Shown here piece by piece: positions 25,824 through 34,086 of a stretch of DNA of 64,000 nt. Under the pieces are notes generated by a model. The model had not been told where the DNA came from. It ran no database searches and saw only the letters and a list, made by a program, of their open reading frames with translations. Position 1 is the stretch's first letter, and the number at the start of each line of letters is the position of its first letter. The stretch comes from Arthrobacter sp. 35W. Its GTDB lineage: Bacteria; Actinomycetota; Actinomycetes; Actinomycetales; Micrococcaceae. Position numbers and translations under genes: made by a program. The stretch is from positions 496,001 to 560,000 of the forward strand of contig NZ_KI519454.1 of NCBI RefSeq assembly GCF_000482545.1, read 5' to 3'.

Positions 25824-25852
25824 TTCACAACTGGGCAAAGTCTTGTTAGTGT
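25824..25852 (+). promoter_or_regulatory. Promoter of the tRNA-Asn pair
   Basis: TTCACA (25824-25829) and TAGTGT (25847-25852) are separated by 17 bp, and the second ends 13 bases before the first tRNA. Confidence 0.5.
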
Positions 25853-25865
25853 TGTTCCTGCGCAT

Positions 25866-25941
25866 TCCCCTGTAGCTCAATTGGCAGAGCATTCGACTGT
25901 TAATCGAAGGGTTGCTGGTTCAAGTCCAGCCGGGGGAGCCA
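25866..25941 (+). tRNA. tRNA-Asn (GTT), copy 1
   Basis: A full cloverleaf: acceptor TCCCCTG with CGGGGGA, D-loop AGCTCAATTGGCAGAGC, anticodon loop CTGTTAA with anticodon GTT at 25899-25901, and T-arm GGTTCAAGTCC. The discriminator G is followed by an encoded CCA (25939-25941). Confidence 0.97.
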
Positions 25942-25960
25942 TTGGCTCATATGCGTGCTT

Positions 25961-26033
25961 TCCCCTGTAGCTCAATTGGCAGAGCATTCGACTGTTAATC
26001 GAAGGGTTGCTGGTTCAAGTCCAGCCGGGGGAG
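25961..26033 (+). tRNA. tRNA-Asn (GTT), copy 2
   Basis: The 73-base body is identical to copy 1, 19 bases downstream; anticodon GTT at 25994-25996. Here the discriminator is followed by CAA, so the CCA end is not encoded and must be added by enzyme. Confidence 0.97.
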
Positions 26034-26043
26034 CAAAACGAGG

Positions 26044-26079
26044 AACCCCGTCCGATGGAAACATTGGGCGGGGTTTTTT
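26044..26079 (+). terminator. Intrinsic terminator after the tRNA-Asn pair
   Basis: AACCCCGTCC (26044-26053) pairs with GGGCGGGGTT (26066-26075) with one G-T wobble, followed by a run of six T residues (26074-26079). Confidence 0.85.
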
Positions 26080-26111
26080 CGTCTTCTGTCGGCGGCGCTA
26101 GGTTTGAACCC

Positions 26112-27386
26112 ATGGACACACAACCCGCCCTCGGCCGCCGATTGGGCACCACGGATGCCGTCGTGATCGGCCTGGGATCGATGATCGGCGCCGGTGTCTT
26201 CGCCGCCTTCGCCCCCGCCGCACAGGCCGCCGGCTCCGGGCTGCTGGTCGGGCTGGCCGTGGCCGCTGTGGCCGCATTGTGCAACGCCACCTCCTCGGCC
26301 CAGCTGGCCGCACAGTACCCGGAATCCGGCGGCACCTACATCTATGGCCGGCGGCGGCTGGGCGAGTGGCCCGGCTTCCTGGCCGGCTGGGGCTTCGTCT
26401 TCGGCAAGACCGCCAGCAGCGCCGCCATGGCGATGACCTTTGCCGCCTATGCCGCGCCGCCGGGCTGGGGGAGGCCCGTGGCAATCGCCGCCGTCGCCGC
26501 ACTGGCCGCCGTCAACTACCGCGGCGTCACGAAGACGGCCAGGCTGGCCCGGATCCTCGTCGTGGCGGTGCTGGCCGCACTGGCCGTGGTGGTCGCCGTC
26601 TGCTGGGCGCAGGTCACCGGCCCGGGCGTGGGCGCCAGGATTCTGGGACCAGGCCTGCTGGACTCCGGCTGGTACGGCATCCTGCAATCGGCCGGCCTGC
26701 TGTTCTTCGCCTTCGCCGGCTACGCCCGCATCGCGACCATGGGCGGGGAGGTCAAGGACCCGTCTCGGACCATTCCGCGGGCCATCATGCTGGCCCTGGG
26801 GGTCGCCGTCGTCCTTTATGCGCTGGTGGGGACCAGCCTGCTGGCCGCCCTGGGGCCCGACGGCGTGGCGGAGAGCGCGGCTCCGCTCGCCGCTGCGGCC
26901 GCCGCAGGTCCTTGGGCATGGGCTGTGCCCGTCGTGGCCGTTGGAGCCGCTCTGGCGGCGCTGGGCGCCCTGCTGGGCCTGCTGGCCGGGCTGGGGCGTA
27001 CCACCATGGCCATGGCCCGCGAGGGGGACCTGCCGGTGCTGCTCGCGGCCATCCACCCGCGCTTCCACGTGCCCCACCGGGCCGAGGTGGTGCTGGCCGT
27101 GCTGATCTGCGCGGTGATCCTCGTGGCGGACCTCCGCGGCGCCATCGGCTTCTCGTCCTTCGGCGTGCTGGTCTACTACCTCGTGGCGAATCTGGCAGCC
27201 CTCACGCAGGCCCGCCCCCAGCGGCGCTACCCGCGGGCGCTGGCCGTTGCCGGAGCCGTTCTGTGCGTGGTGCTGGCGGCAACGCTGCCCGTTGAATCGG
27301 TCCTCGCGGGAGGAGCCATGTTCGCCGTCGGGGCCGCCTACCGCCTGGTGCGGCTGCGCCTGCGGCCGCCAGCCCGGGCGGCGTAG
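26112..27386 (+). CDS. APC-family amino acid permease
   Basis: A 424-residue transporter with about 12 membrane helices. It opens with the APC signature IGLGSMIGAGVFAAFAPAA in helix 1, followed by QYPESGGTYIYG in helix 3. A second conserved stretch, ATMGGEVKDPSRTIPRAI, follows helix 6. Amino acid or amine uptake is likely; the substrate is unknown. ATG 26112 is chosen over the longer frame because that frame would run through tRNA-Asn copy 2. A -10-like TAGGTT (26099-26104) ends 8 bases before the ATG and no ribosome site is visible, so this may be another leaderless gene. A tandem repeat begins at its stop codon. Confidence 0.9.
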   Translation: MDTQPALGRRLGTTDAVVIGLGSMIGAGVFAAFAPAAQAAGSGLLVGLAVAAVAALCNATSSAQLAAQYPESGGTYIYGRRRLGEWPGFLAGWGFVFGKTASSAAMAMTFAAYAAPPGWGRPVAIAAVAALAAVNYRGVTKTARLARILVVAVLAALAVVVAVCWAQVTGPGVGARILGPGLLDSGWYGILQSAGLLFFAFAGYARIATMGGEVKDPSRTIPRAIMLALGVAVVLYALVGTSLLAALGPDGVAESAAPLAAAAAAGPWAWAVPVVAVGAALAALGALLGLLAGLGRTTMAMAREGDLPVLLAAIHPRFHVPHRAEVVLAVLICAVILVADLRGAIGFSSFGVLVYYLVANLAALTQARPQRRYPRALAVAGAVLCVVLAATLPVESVLAGGAMFAVGAAYRLVRLRLRPPARAA

Positions 27387-27503
27387 GACGCGCCGGCCGG
27401 GAGGGCATAGGACGCGCCGGACCGGAGGGCTTGGGACACCCCGGCCCGGAGGGCTTGGGACGCGCCGGTCCGGAGGGCGCGGGGCTGCCCCGGTCCAGGG
27501 CTG
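27384..27503. repeat. 24-bp tandem repeat starting at the permease stop codon
   Basis: Four clear units of 24 bp (27384-27407, 27408-27431, 27432-27455, 27456-27479) and a decayed fifth follow the pattern TAGGACGCGCCGGNCCGGAG. The first T is the T of the permease TAG stop. The unit is eight codons long. It fills most of the 145-bp spacer between convergent genes, the only spacer of that kind here without a hairpin. Confidence 0.8.
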
Positions 27504-27531
27504 GACGGACACGGGAACCGGGGCCCGCGGG

Positions 27532-27939
27532 CTAGACGAAGCTCATTTCCGCCTGGAGGAACCGCTCGGCCTCTGCAATGGCGCCAAGGAACGCATCATC
27601 CTGCGTTGGGTGTTCACGCGGGGTGCGCGGACTCCACTCATGCGGGGCGGAATGCACGCGTTCAAAACCCGCGCCGGGAGGCGCGTAGAAGATGCCAAAG
27701 CGCTGCACTGGCCATTCGAGTGAGGACTCCGGCGCCACCAGCAGGGCGGCGTTCAAGGCCGGGTTGTACCACTGGGCAATGGGCCGGCGGCGGTCCTCGG
27801 TGAACAGCCCCGCGGCGTACAGTGCGGCGGATTCAGCGCTGGTGGTGGCGCGCAGGCGGTCCCACCACAGCGCAAGAATGCCGCCGTCGCAGCGTTGCCA
27901 CGCGGCGGGGATGGGCGGGGGTTCCTGCCATCTGGCCAC
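27532..27939 (-). CDS. Hypothetical protein
   Basis: A 135-residue soluble protein, Trp- and Pro-rich (ALWWDRLR, QWYNPALNAALLV, EWPVQRFGIFYAPPG), with no domain I can name. The GTG at 27937-27939 has no ribosome site, but on its strand TAAAAT (27951-27946) ends 7 bases upstream, which fits a leaderless mRNA. It is in the same orientation as the small membrane gene that follows upstream. Confidence 0.65.
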   Translation of the reverse strand: MARWQEPPPIPAAWQRCDGGILALWWDRLRATTSAESAALYAAGLFTEDRRRPIAQWYNPALNAALLVAPESSLEWPVQRFGIFYAPPGAGFERVHSAPHEWSPRTPREHPTQDDAFLGAIAEAERFLQAEMSFV

Positions 27940-27998
27940 AGTCCAATTTTATCCCGCCGGGGCATCTCGTCCCAGTGGCGCGCGGACATTGGCGCGGG

Positions 27999-28172
27999 CT
28001 ATTTGGGTCCGGGATTGATCCGGTACATGGCGGCACCAAGGACCGCCGCGCAGATGATGGCCACAATGAGCCTGTTGCCGAAGTAGCCGCCCAGCACAGC
28101 GCCCAGAATGGCCCCGAGCAGCACGCCGATGAACAGTCCGCGGCCGTTGCGGTGGATCGGCTTTTCGCTCAT
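27999..28172 (-). CDS. Small glycine-zipper membrane protein (57 residues)
   Basis: A 57-residue frame from ATG 28172 to TAG 27999-28001, starting MSEKPIHRNGRG and ending RINPGPK. Two hydrophobic segments are present: LFIGVLLGAILGAVLGGYFG, with small residues every three or four positions, and LIVAIICAAVLGAAMY. The basic N-terminus, clean hydrophobic core and codon use like its neighbours support a real gene. It lies between the esterase and the 135-residue gene, on the same strand. Function unknown. Confidence 0.6.
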   Translation of the reverse strand: MSEKPIHRNGRGLFIGVLLGAILGAVLGGYFGNRLIVAIICAAVLGAAMYRINPGPK

Positions 28173-28261
28173 GCGCCAACCCTACCAACGAGGGGTCCGG
28201 CGATGGGTCGGCCGGGGTCCGGCCAAGGGCCCGGCCACGTTCCGCGGCGGGAGCGGCGGAC

Positions 28262-29557
28262 CTAGGGCGGCGGGGCCAGGCCCAGCCGCGGATAGAGGAC
28301 CTCGAAGCCCTTCTGCAGGCCGTCCGTGAGCGCCGGGCCCACATGGCCCGCACCGGGGATCAGATAGAGGGTCACGTCCATGCCCGCGGCGCGTGCCGCG
28401 TCGGACACTTGGGCCGCCACCGCTGCATACTGCGGATCCTGGCTGCCGGCGGTGAAGATGGCGGTGGTGCCGGCAAACTTCTTGCCGGCCAGAATCGTCA
28501 ACGGCTTCTCGGCGTCATAGGCGCTTTGGCTTGAGGCAAAGATGGTGGCCAGGTTCTGCGCCTCGTTCTCGGCCCCCGGGAACAATTCGCCGGAGATGTC
28601 CAGCAGATTGCCCCAGAGCTGGGGGTATTTGATGGCAAAGGACAGTGCGCACTGGCCGCCGTTGGAGTAGCCCGCAACGGTCCAGTACTGACGCTCCGAC
28701 AGGATGTTCAGGTTTGCCCGGGCCCACGCCACCACATCGGTATTGATGTAGGTCTGCACCTTGCCGTATTGGGCCGTGTCCAGGCACAGCGTGTCGTCCA
28801 TGCCGGGGCCGATCTGGTCAGCCACCACCACGATCGGGGCCAGGCCCTGGTGGGCTGCGGCAAAGGTGTCGAGGATCCCGGCGACGTACTGCGGGTCGGG
28901 GGTGCCGGGCTGGCCCATCATCAGCAGCACAAACGGCAGCCTGGGCGGGTTGGCCGTCAGCGCGGCGGGCGGCAGATAGACACCCGCCGGACGGGCGGTG
29001 AAGCCCGACGCCGTGGCGGGGATGTCGGCGGTGCCGGTGGTGCCCTTGGCCGGCATGTCCGCCGGTGGCGTCCAGCGTTGGTACAGCGGCCCGGTGGGTG
29101 CGGCGCTGGGGCTGGGATCGGGCGGTTTGATATTGATGGGGTCTTCTGTGGAGATGCCCAGCACCGAGCCCAGTGTCTTGTTCAGTCCGAACGACGCATT
29201 CACGCCCATGCCCATGACCAGCGCGAAGACGGGAATGGCCACCACAGCCACCACCTTGCGCCAGCGCGGAACACCCCAGAAGCTGGCCACGGCCAGGCCG
29301 AGGGCACCGGTGCCCAGAGCACCCCAGAACCAGGTGAAGCGGGGGATCGGCACCTTGAAGACATCAAAAAGGGCGTCCGACAGCCAGATGGTCCCTGCGC
29401 CCACCAGGGCCCCAAGCGCGACGGCGGCGGTGGCCTTCACCGTCCACCGAGCGGACGGGCGCAGGAAGAGGACCGCGAAGAACAGGGCAAAGAGGCCAAT
29501 GGCTGTCCACATGACGGGGCCGTCGTCGATGACCGCGTTCAAGATGCTCTTCCACAT
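28262..29557 (-). CDS. Membrane-anchored esterase, putative aminoacyl-lipid hydrolase
   Basis: A 431-residue protein with about four N-terminal membrane helices (residues 1-125) and an extracytoplasmic alpha/beta-hydrolase domain of the esterase D/mycolyltransferase type (about 180-425). The nucleophile motif is AGYSNGGQCA, with the acid probably in TAGSQDPQ and the His in PGAGHVGPAL. It follows DUF1345 and the MprF-like synthase on the same strand. In Corynebacterium, lipid-alanylating synthases are paired with esterases that remove the amino acid; by analogy this protein may hydrolyse aminoacylated lipid. That role is inferred from context. The ATG at 29555-29557 has AAGGAGG 10 bases upstream. 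Confidence 0.8.
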   Translation of the reverse strand: MWKSILNAVIDDGPVMWTAIGLFALFFAVLFLRPSARWTVKATAAVALGALVGAGTIWLSDALFDVFKVPIPRFTWFWGALGTGALGLAVASFWGVPRWRKVVAVVAIPVFALVMGMGVNASFGLNKTLGSVLGISTEDPINIKPPDPSPSAAPTGPLYQRWTPPADMPAKGTTGTADIPATASGFTARPAGVYLPPAALTANPPRLPFVLLMMGQPGTPDPQYVAGILDTFAAAHQGLAPIVVVADQIGPGMDDTLCLDTAQYGKVQTYINTDVVAWARANLNILSERQYWTVAGYSNGGQCALSFAIKYPQLWGNLLDISGELFPGAENEAQNLATIFASSQSAYDAEKPLTILAGKKFAGTTAIFTAGSQDPQYAAVAAQVSDAARAAGMDVTLYLIPGAGHVGPALTDGLQKGFEVLYPRLGLAPPP

Positions 29558-29610
29558 CTGCCATCCTCCTTGTCCTTCGGCTGCTCACTGGCCTGCTTCA
29601 TTGGGCCGGG

Positions 29611-30297
29611 CTATTTGCCGATGTTCATGATGGTGTTCAGGGCCAGCACCACGATGAGGCCGTTGAAGAAGAAGCTGATCACCGAGTGGTACACCATGGT
29701 CCAGCGGATCTCGGTGCGCAGCGTCTCCACATCCGAGGCGGCGAAGGCGGTGCCCATCGTGTAGGAGAAGTACACAAAGTCCGCCAGCACCGGTGCCGTG
29801 GTGGCCGGGAAGCGCAGCATCGGCCGCCCGGGCCGGCGGTAGTGGGCATACATGTAGATCCGGGCGAAGCCCCAGTGCAGGAAGCCCCAGGACAACAGCA
29901 TCGCCGCCACGCCCACCACCGTCAGCGCCACGGCATGCTCCTCGTCGGTGTCCACCCGCGCCAGCAGCACGGAGGTGGCGGCGTAGAGGCCGAAGACGCT
30001 CGAACAGATGGTCCCGGCGATGGCGGTGGCGCGCAGCCCCCAGAAAGGCCGGCGGAGCCGGATGAGGCGCCGCCCGCTGCCGCTGAACCGAACCCCGAAC
30101 GCCACACCGATGATGTTGGCCACGGCGTAGGCAAAACCGGCGACGCACCACAATCCGAGGATGTCGATGTCATCCAGGGCATCGTTGCTGATGGAGGCAA
30201 TGGCGATGGCAATCATCGCCAGCTCGCCCAGGAACCGGGCCACGTCGCCGAAGGAGATGCCACCGCCGGCCGCCGGCGTCTGCGCCGCCGCGCTCAT
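29611..30297 (-). CDS. DUF1345 family membrane protein
   Basis: A 228-residue protein with about five membrane helices. The conserved DUF1345 block appears as DFVYFSYTMGTAFAASDV, followed by a late helix with VYHSVISFFFNGLIVVL. The family has no known function. Its start codon overlaps the stop of the MprF-like gene by ATGA, so it is translationally coupled to it and probably helps the same envelope process. Confidence 0.88.
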   Translation of the reverse strand: MSAAAQTPAAGGGISFGDVARFLGELAMIAIAIASISNDALDDIDILGLWCVAGFAYAVANIIGVAFGVRFSGSGRRLIRLRRPFWGLRATAIAGTICSSVFGLYAATSVLLARVDTDEEHAVALTVVGVAAMLLSWGFLHWGFARIYMYAHYRRPGRPMLRFPATTAPVLADFVYFSYTMGTAFAASDVETLRTEIRWTMVYHSVISFFFNGLIVVLALNTIMNIGK

Positions 30298-32807
30298 GAC
30301 TCCCGGCCCACCAGCGCCCGCAGCAGCGAGGCACTCTGGCGCGGGGACAGGCCCGGCAGATAGGCGGAGGAGACGGCCAGACCAATCGCCGGCAGCGCGA
30401 GCGGGTCCTGGTAGTACATGTAGAGCGTGCGGTGGACGGGCTGGAACCGAGACTTGAACGCCGCCAGGGACTTGAAGCCGTACATCGGCTCCAACGCATC
30501 ACCCAGCAGCGCCAGGATCCGGTCAAGGCTGCTGTGGTCGCCGTCGTCGGACGCACCGGACGCCGTCGCCAGCGGCGAGCCCGAGAGCGAAATGGTGGCC
30601 ACCGAGTCCCGGAAATGGTTGGCGGCGGAGGCGATCAGGAACTCCATCACGCCCTTGAAGCCGGTGGTGCGGCGGCGCATGAAGTCCAGGGTCCACCCCA
30701 CTGGCACGCCGCTGCTGAAGACCGGCAGCCAGCTGGTCACACCGTGCACCAGCCCGTCGTCGTCCACGGCCACGCAGCACAGCACGCCGTCGGCCTTCAG
30801 CTCCTCGAGGCCGCCCAGGGTGAAGCCCATTTCCGGCAGGGGCTTGTCGGAGACCCACTCGGCGGAGATTTCGGCCAGCTGGGCGCGGATGCCCGGCGGC
30901 ATCTGGGCGTACATGGACCACTGGTCCTTGATGCCAAGCTTTTCCGCCCGGTTCAGCGCCGTGCGGACGTTCTGCCATTCCTTGCCCTTGAAGGTCATGT
31001 CCGCGATGTTCAGCAATGTTTCCTCAGCCACCGCCAGCCTGCGGAAACCATGCCCGTCCAGGGCCTTGGCCAAGGTGCCGGGCGCGGAGTAGAAGCAAGG
31101 GACCACGCCCAGCTCCGTGCAGTGGGCCACGAAGCCGGCGGCGGCGGCCTCGGTGTGGGCCGCATCGCCGAAAGGCTCGGCCACCGTCAGGGCCACACCA
31201 TTGTGGACCTGGTAGGCCACGCCGGCCTCGCCGTCCGGGGTGAACCAGTACGCATTGTTGTTCCACAGCGCCATCCAGGACAGCGAGCCGCCGCCCCGGT
31301 GCACCAGCTCCCGCGCGCGCGCCTTGTCGGCAGCGGCGTCGGCCTCCAGAGCGCCAAAGGCCGTGTAGCTGCGCACCACCGACACCAGGACCACCAGCCA
31401 CACCACGACGCCGCCAAAGCCATAGATGATGGTGGACACCAATCCATTGGGCAGCTCGGTGGCGAAGGGCACGGGGAACGGAAAGAGGATGTGGGCCAGC
31501 TGCCCCAGCAGCGTGAAAATGCTGAAGTGCTCCAGATTGCCCTCGATGAACCAGAACGCGGCATAGAGCAGGACGGCGCTGCCGGCGGCTAGGCCGGCGC
31601 TGCGGTAGAGGCGGCGGTAGCTGGCCGGGGAGGATTCGACCCTGAACTTGGCGCGGTTGAGCAGCAGCAGGACGATGATGATCAATGGACCGGCGAAGAC
31701 GGCGCCGACGTACAAGGAGAACAGCCCGGCCAGCTCGTCGCTGACATCGACACCTGGGTCGGTGAGGAAGAGCACCACATCGGCCACCAGCACCAGCAGC
31801 AGGTAGGTGCAGATGCCCATGACCAGCAGCCAGGCCAGCCGCCGGCCGCGGCGCAGACCTTCCGCGCAGAGCAGGAGCAGCAGCACGGGCACCACCGACA
31901 GCACAGCGGCTCCGACACTGTTGATCCCCACGGCGCTCTGCAGGGAGATGCATGCAGCATCCCCGCCGCAGATTTCGCTGAGCTCATCGGTGCCCGGGCT
32001 GGCCTGGACCATGATGAGCGAGCTGAAGGCCATGGGCCCCACGGACAGGGCGCCCATCAGCTGGTCCAACAGCGAGCCAAGGGCAAAGACGCCCACCACG
32101 GTGCCGATCAGGAAACGGTACTCGCGCACCGTGGAGCGGTAGCGGGTGGCCGCCCATCTGTGGTGTCCAGCGGCGGCGAACAGCATCCAGCCGGCCACCA
32201 GGCCCAGCACAGCGGCGGCCAGCGCCTGGATGGTCTGGGCAACCCCCACATAGAGGGCAAACATGACTGTCGCCGCCACCAGCCAGGTCCGGGTGCGCCG
32301 GCGCCACAGCGGCTCCATCCGCGCCGTCGCCAAGCCCAGGGCCGCGGCGGCGCCACCATAGGGCCCCACCACGTAGTCACTGCCCAGGTACTGCAGCCAC
32401 TCGTCGTTGCTCGCGATGCCCAGCAGCACCAGGGAACTGAGGATCAGTGCGCTCGCCGCCGATCCTGCCACGAAGGCCACCAGGGTGGGGAGGATGCCGA
32501 CCGTCTTCTCGGCCACCCCGACAGCCACCAGCACGATGGCGGTGGCGAAAAGGTAGTCCAGCAAGGAGGTGGCGAAGAAGGCCGAGGTGAGCCAGGACCA
32601 CGGCGTGCCGGTGCCGTCGCTGACGTCAATGCCGACACTTGCCAGCAGATCCTCGGAGGGGCCGTCGGGCAGGCTGGCCGTCGCGGCGGCGATGATCCAC
32701 AGCGCCGCGACCATGGCCAGTGTCAGGGGCAGGTGGCGCGCCAGATCAAGGACTGCGGCCCACCGGCGCCTGGCGCGCTGTCGGGGTTCCGGCGTGGTGG
32801 TGGACAA
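30294..32807 (-). CDS. MprF-like phosphatidylglycerol lysyl/alanyltransferase with rhomboid-like N-terminus
   Basis: An 837-residue membrane protein. Residues about 20-220 form six or seven helices with a rhomboid-like layout but lacking the catalytic GxSG serine (GPYGGAAAALGL instead) and its His. More helices follow to about 520. The C-terminal half (about 540-830) is a DUF2156/LPG synthase domain with tandem GNAT folds (WMALWNNNAYWFTPDGEAGV, cited as NNNAYWFTPDG; RTALNRAEKLGI; GFKGVMEFLIASAAN). Such enzymes move an amino acid from aminoacyl-tRNA to phosphatidylglycerol or diacylglycerol, lowering surface charge. TTG 32807 is favoured: AAGGGG lies 6 bases upstream and it removes an overlap with the MFS gene. 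The amino acid (Lys, Ala or other) cannot be told. Confidence 0.83.
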   Translation of the reverse strand: MSTTTPEPRQRARRRWAAVLDLARHLPLTLAMVAALWIIAAATASLPDGPSEDLLASVGIDVSDGTGTPWSWLTSAFFATSLLDYLFATAIVLVAVGVAEKTVGILPTLVAFVAGSAASALILSSLVLLGIASNDEWLQYLGSDYVVGPYGGAAAALGLATARMEPLWRRRTRTWLVAATVMFALYVGVAQTIQALAAAVLGLVAGWMLFAAAGHHRWAATRYRSTVREYRFLIGTVVGVFALGSLLDQLMGALSVGPMAFSSLIMVQASPGTDELSEICGGDAACISLQSAVGINSVGAAVLSVVPVLLLLLCAEGLRRGRRLAWLLVMGICTYLLLVLVADVVLFLTDPGVDVSDELAGLFSLYVGAVFAGPLIIIVLLLLNRAKFRVESSPASYRRLYRSAGLAAGSAVLLYAAFWFIEGNLEHFSIFTLLGQLAHILFPFPVPFATELPNGLVSTIIYGFGGVVVWLVVLVSVVRSYTAFGALEADAAADKARARELVHRGGGSLSWMALWNNNAYWFTPDGEAGVAYQVHNGVALTVAEPFGDAAHTEAAAAGFVAHCTELGVVPCFYSAPGTLAKALDGHGFRRLAVAEETLLNIADMTFKGKEWQNVRTALNRAEKLGIKDQWSMYAQMPPGIRAQLAEISAEWVSDKPLPEMGFTLGGLEELKADGVLCCVAVDDDGLVHGVTSWLPVFSSGVPVGWTLDFMRRRTTGFKGVMEFLIASAANHFRDSVATISLSGSPLATASGASDDGDHSSLDRILALLGDALEPMYGFKSLAAFKSRFQPVHRTLYMYYQDPLALPAIGLAVSSAYLPGLSPRQSASLLRALVGRES

Positions 32808-32865
32808 GGCATTCCCCTTTGCAGTTGCCGAACCCGCACTGCTGCCGGCACCAGCCGGACCGGCA

Positions 32866-34086
32866 CTAGATGGCGGGCACTGTCCGCGGCCGAACAATCA
32901 GCCACAGCGACAGCATACCCAGTACCACGCAGGCGCCCATGATGGCCGCCATCGGCGTCGCGCTGGCCACGCCCAGCAGACCCACAACAGGGGAGATCAG
33001 ACCGGCGAAGCCGAAGGTGACGGCACCCATGAGTGAGGCCGCCGTTCCGGCCTGTGCACCGTGCCTGGCCAGGCCCTGGACCTGGATGCTGGGGAACATG
33101 AATCCGGTGGCCAGGATGAAGAACCAGAGGGGGATGGCGATGCCCCACAGGCCCAGGCCCAATTGGTCGCAGATGATCATGGCCGCCGCCGCGAGCAGCT
33201 GGGCCACGGTGGCCATGGCCATCACCCACTGCGGACCCATGTGGCGCATCATCCGTGCGGCGATCTGCACACCGGCCACCACGCCCAGGGAGTTGATGCC
33301 GAACAGCAGGCCGTACTGCTGGGGCGTGAAGCCGAAGGTGTCCTGGAACAGGAAGGTGGAGGCGGAGAGGTAGGTGAACAGCGCGCCGAAGTTCAGCCCA
33401 CCAATGAGCAGCGTCCCCACAAAGATCCTGTCGCTGAACACCCGCTTGTACCGCAGCGCAAGTGTGGAGTCGGAGCCGTGGCGGCGTTCGCGGGGCAGGG
33501 TTTCAATGATGAAGAAGCCTGCGGCCACCACCACCAGAAGTCCGTAGGCTGCCAGGAAGAAGAAGATGCCCGGCCAGTCCATGATGCCCAGCAGCTGGGA
33601 TCCGATCAGTGGTGCCAGGATGGGGGCCATGCCGTTGACCAGGGACATCCTGGAGAACATGCGCACCAGCTGGTAGCCGGCAAAGAGGTCGCGGATCATG
33701 GCCATCGCCACGACGCCGCCGCCCGCCGCGCCGATGCCCTGCAGCACACGGAACACGCCCAGCATGGTGATGTCCGTCGACAGCGCCGCGCCGAGCGAGG
33801 CACCCACATGCAGGGCCGTGGCCAGCAGCAGCGGCATCCTGCGGCCGAACTTGTCGCTCAGCGGCCCCACCACCAACTGGCCGGCGGCAAAGCCGATGGT
33901 GGTTGCCGTCAGCGTCAGCTGCACCGCCGTCGCACTGACCCTCAGCTCTTCGGCAATGATCGGGAAGGCCGGCAGATAGAGGTCCACCGTGAACGGACCC
34001 AACGCCGTCAACAGCCCGAGGACGAGCACGTAGACCAGCTTTTGCCTGCGGGAAAGGGCGTCACCAGGAGTGGCGTGGGAGGTCAA
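32866..34086 (-). CDS. Bcr/CflA-family MFS efflux transporter
   Basis: A 406-residue, 12-helix major facilitator. Family features are TVDLYLPAFPIIAEELRVS at the first helix, the motif A loop GPLSDKFGRRMP and RVLQGIGAAGGGVVAMAMIRD in helices 4-5. This is the Bcr/CflA drug-resistance group (bicyclomycin, chloramphenicol and similar), substrate not predictable. TTG 34086 with AAGGATCC upstream gives the usual length; an open frame runs further to 34194 but adds a non-conserved Pro-rich tail. It is the first gene of the minus-strand envelope operon, 58 bp before the MprF-like gene. Confidence 0.88.
   Translation of the reverse strand: MTSHATPGDALSRRQKLVYVLVLGLLTALGPFTVDLYLPAFPIIAEELRVSATAVQLTLTATTIGFAAGQLVVGPLSDKFGRRMPLLLATALHVGASLGAALSTDITMLGVFRVLQGIGAAGGGVVAMAMIRDLFAGYQLVRMFSRMSLVNGMAPILAPLIGSQLLGIMDWPGIFFFLAAYGLLVVVAAGFFIIETLPRERRHGSDSTLALRYKRVFSDRIFVGTLLIGGLNFGALFTYLSASTFLFQDTFGFTPQQYGLLFGINSLGVVAGVQIAARMMRHMGPQWVMAMATVAQLLAAAAMIICDQLGLGLWGIAIPLWFFILATGFMFPSIQVQGLARHGAQAGTAASLMGAVTFGFAGLISPVVGLLGVASATPMAAIMGACVVLGMLSLWLIVRPRTVPAI

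Noticed and set aside
26007-26111. N-terminal extension of the permease gene to 26007
   Set aside because: It runs through tRNA-Asn copy 2 and its terminator.
32808-32897. 30-residue N-terminal extension of the MprF-like protein
   Set aside because: It would overlap the MFS gene end and lacks a ribosome site, whereas TTG 32807 has AAGGGG at normal spacing.
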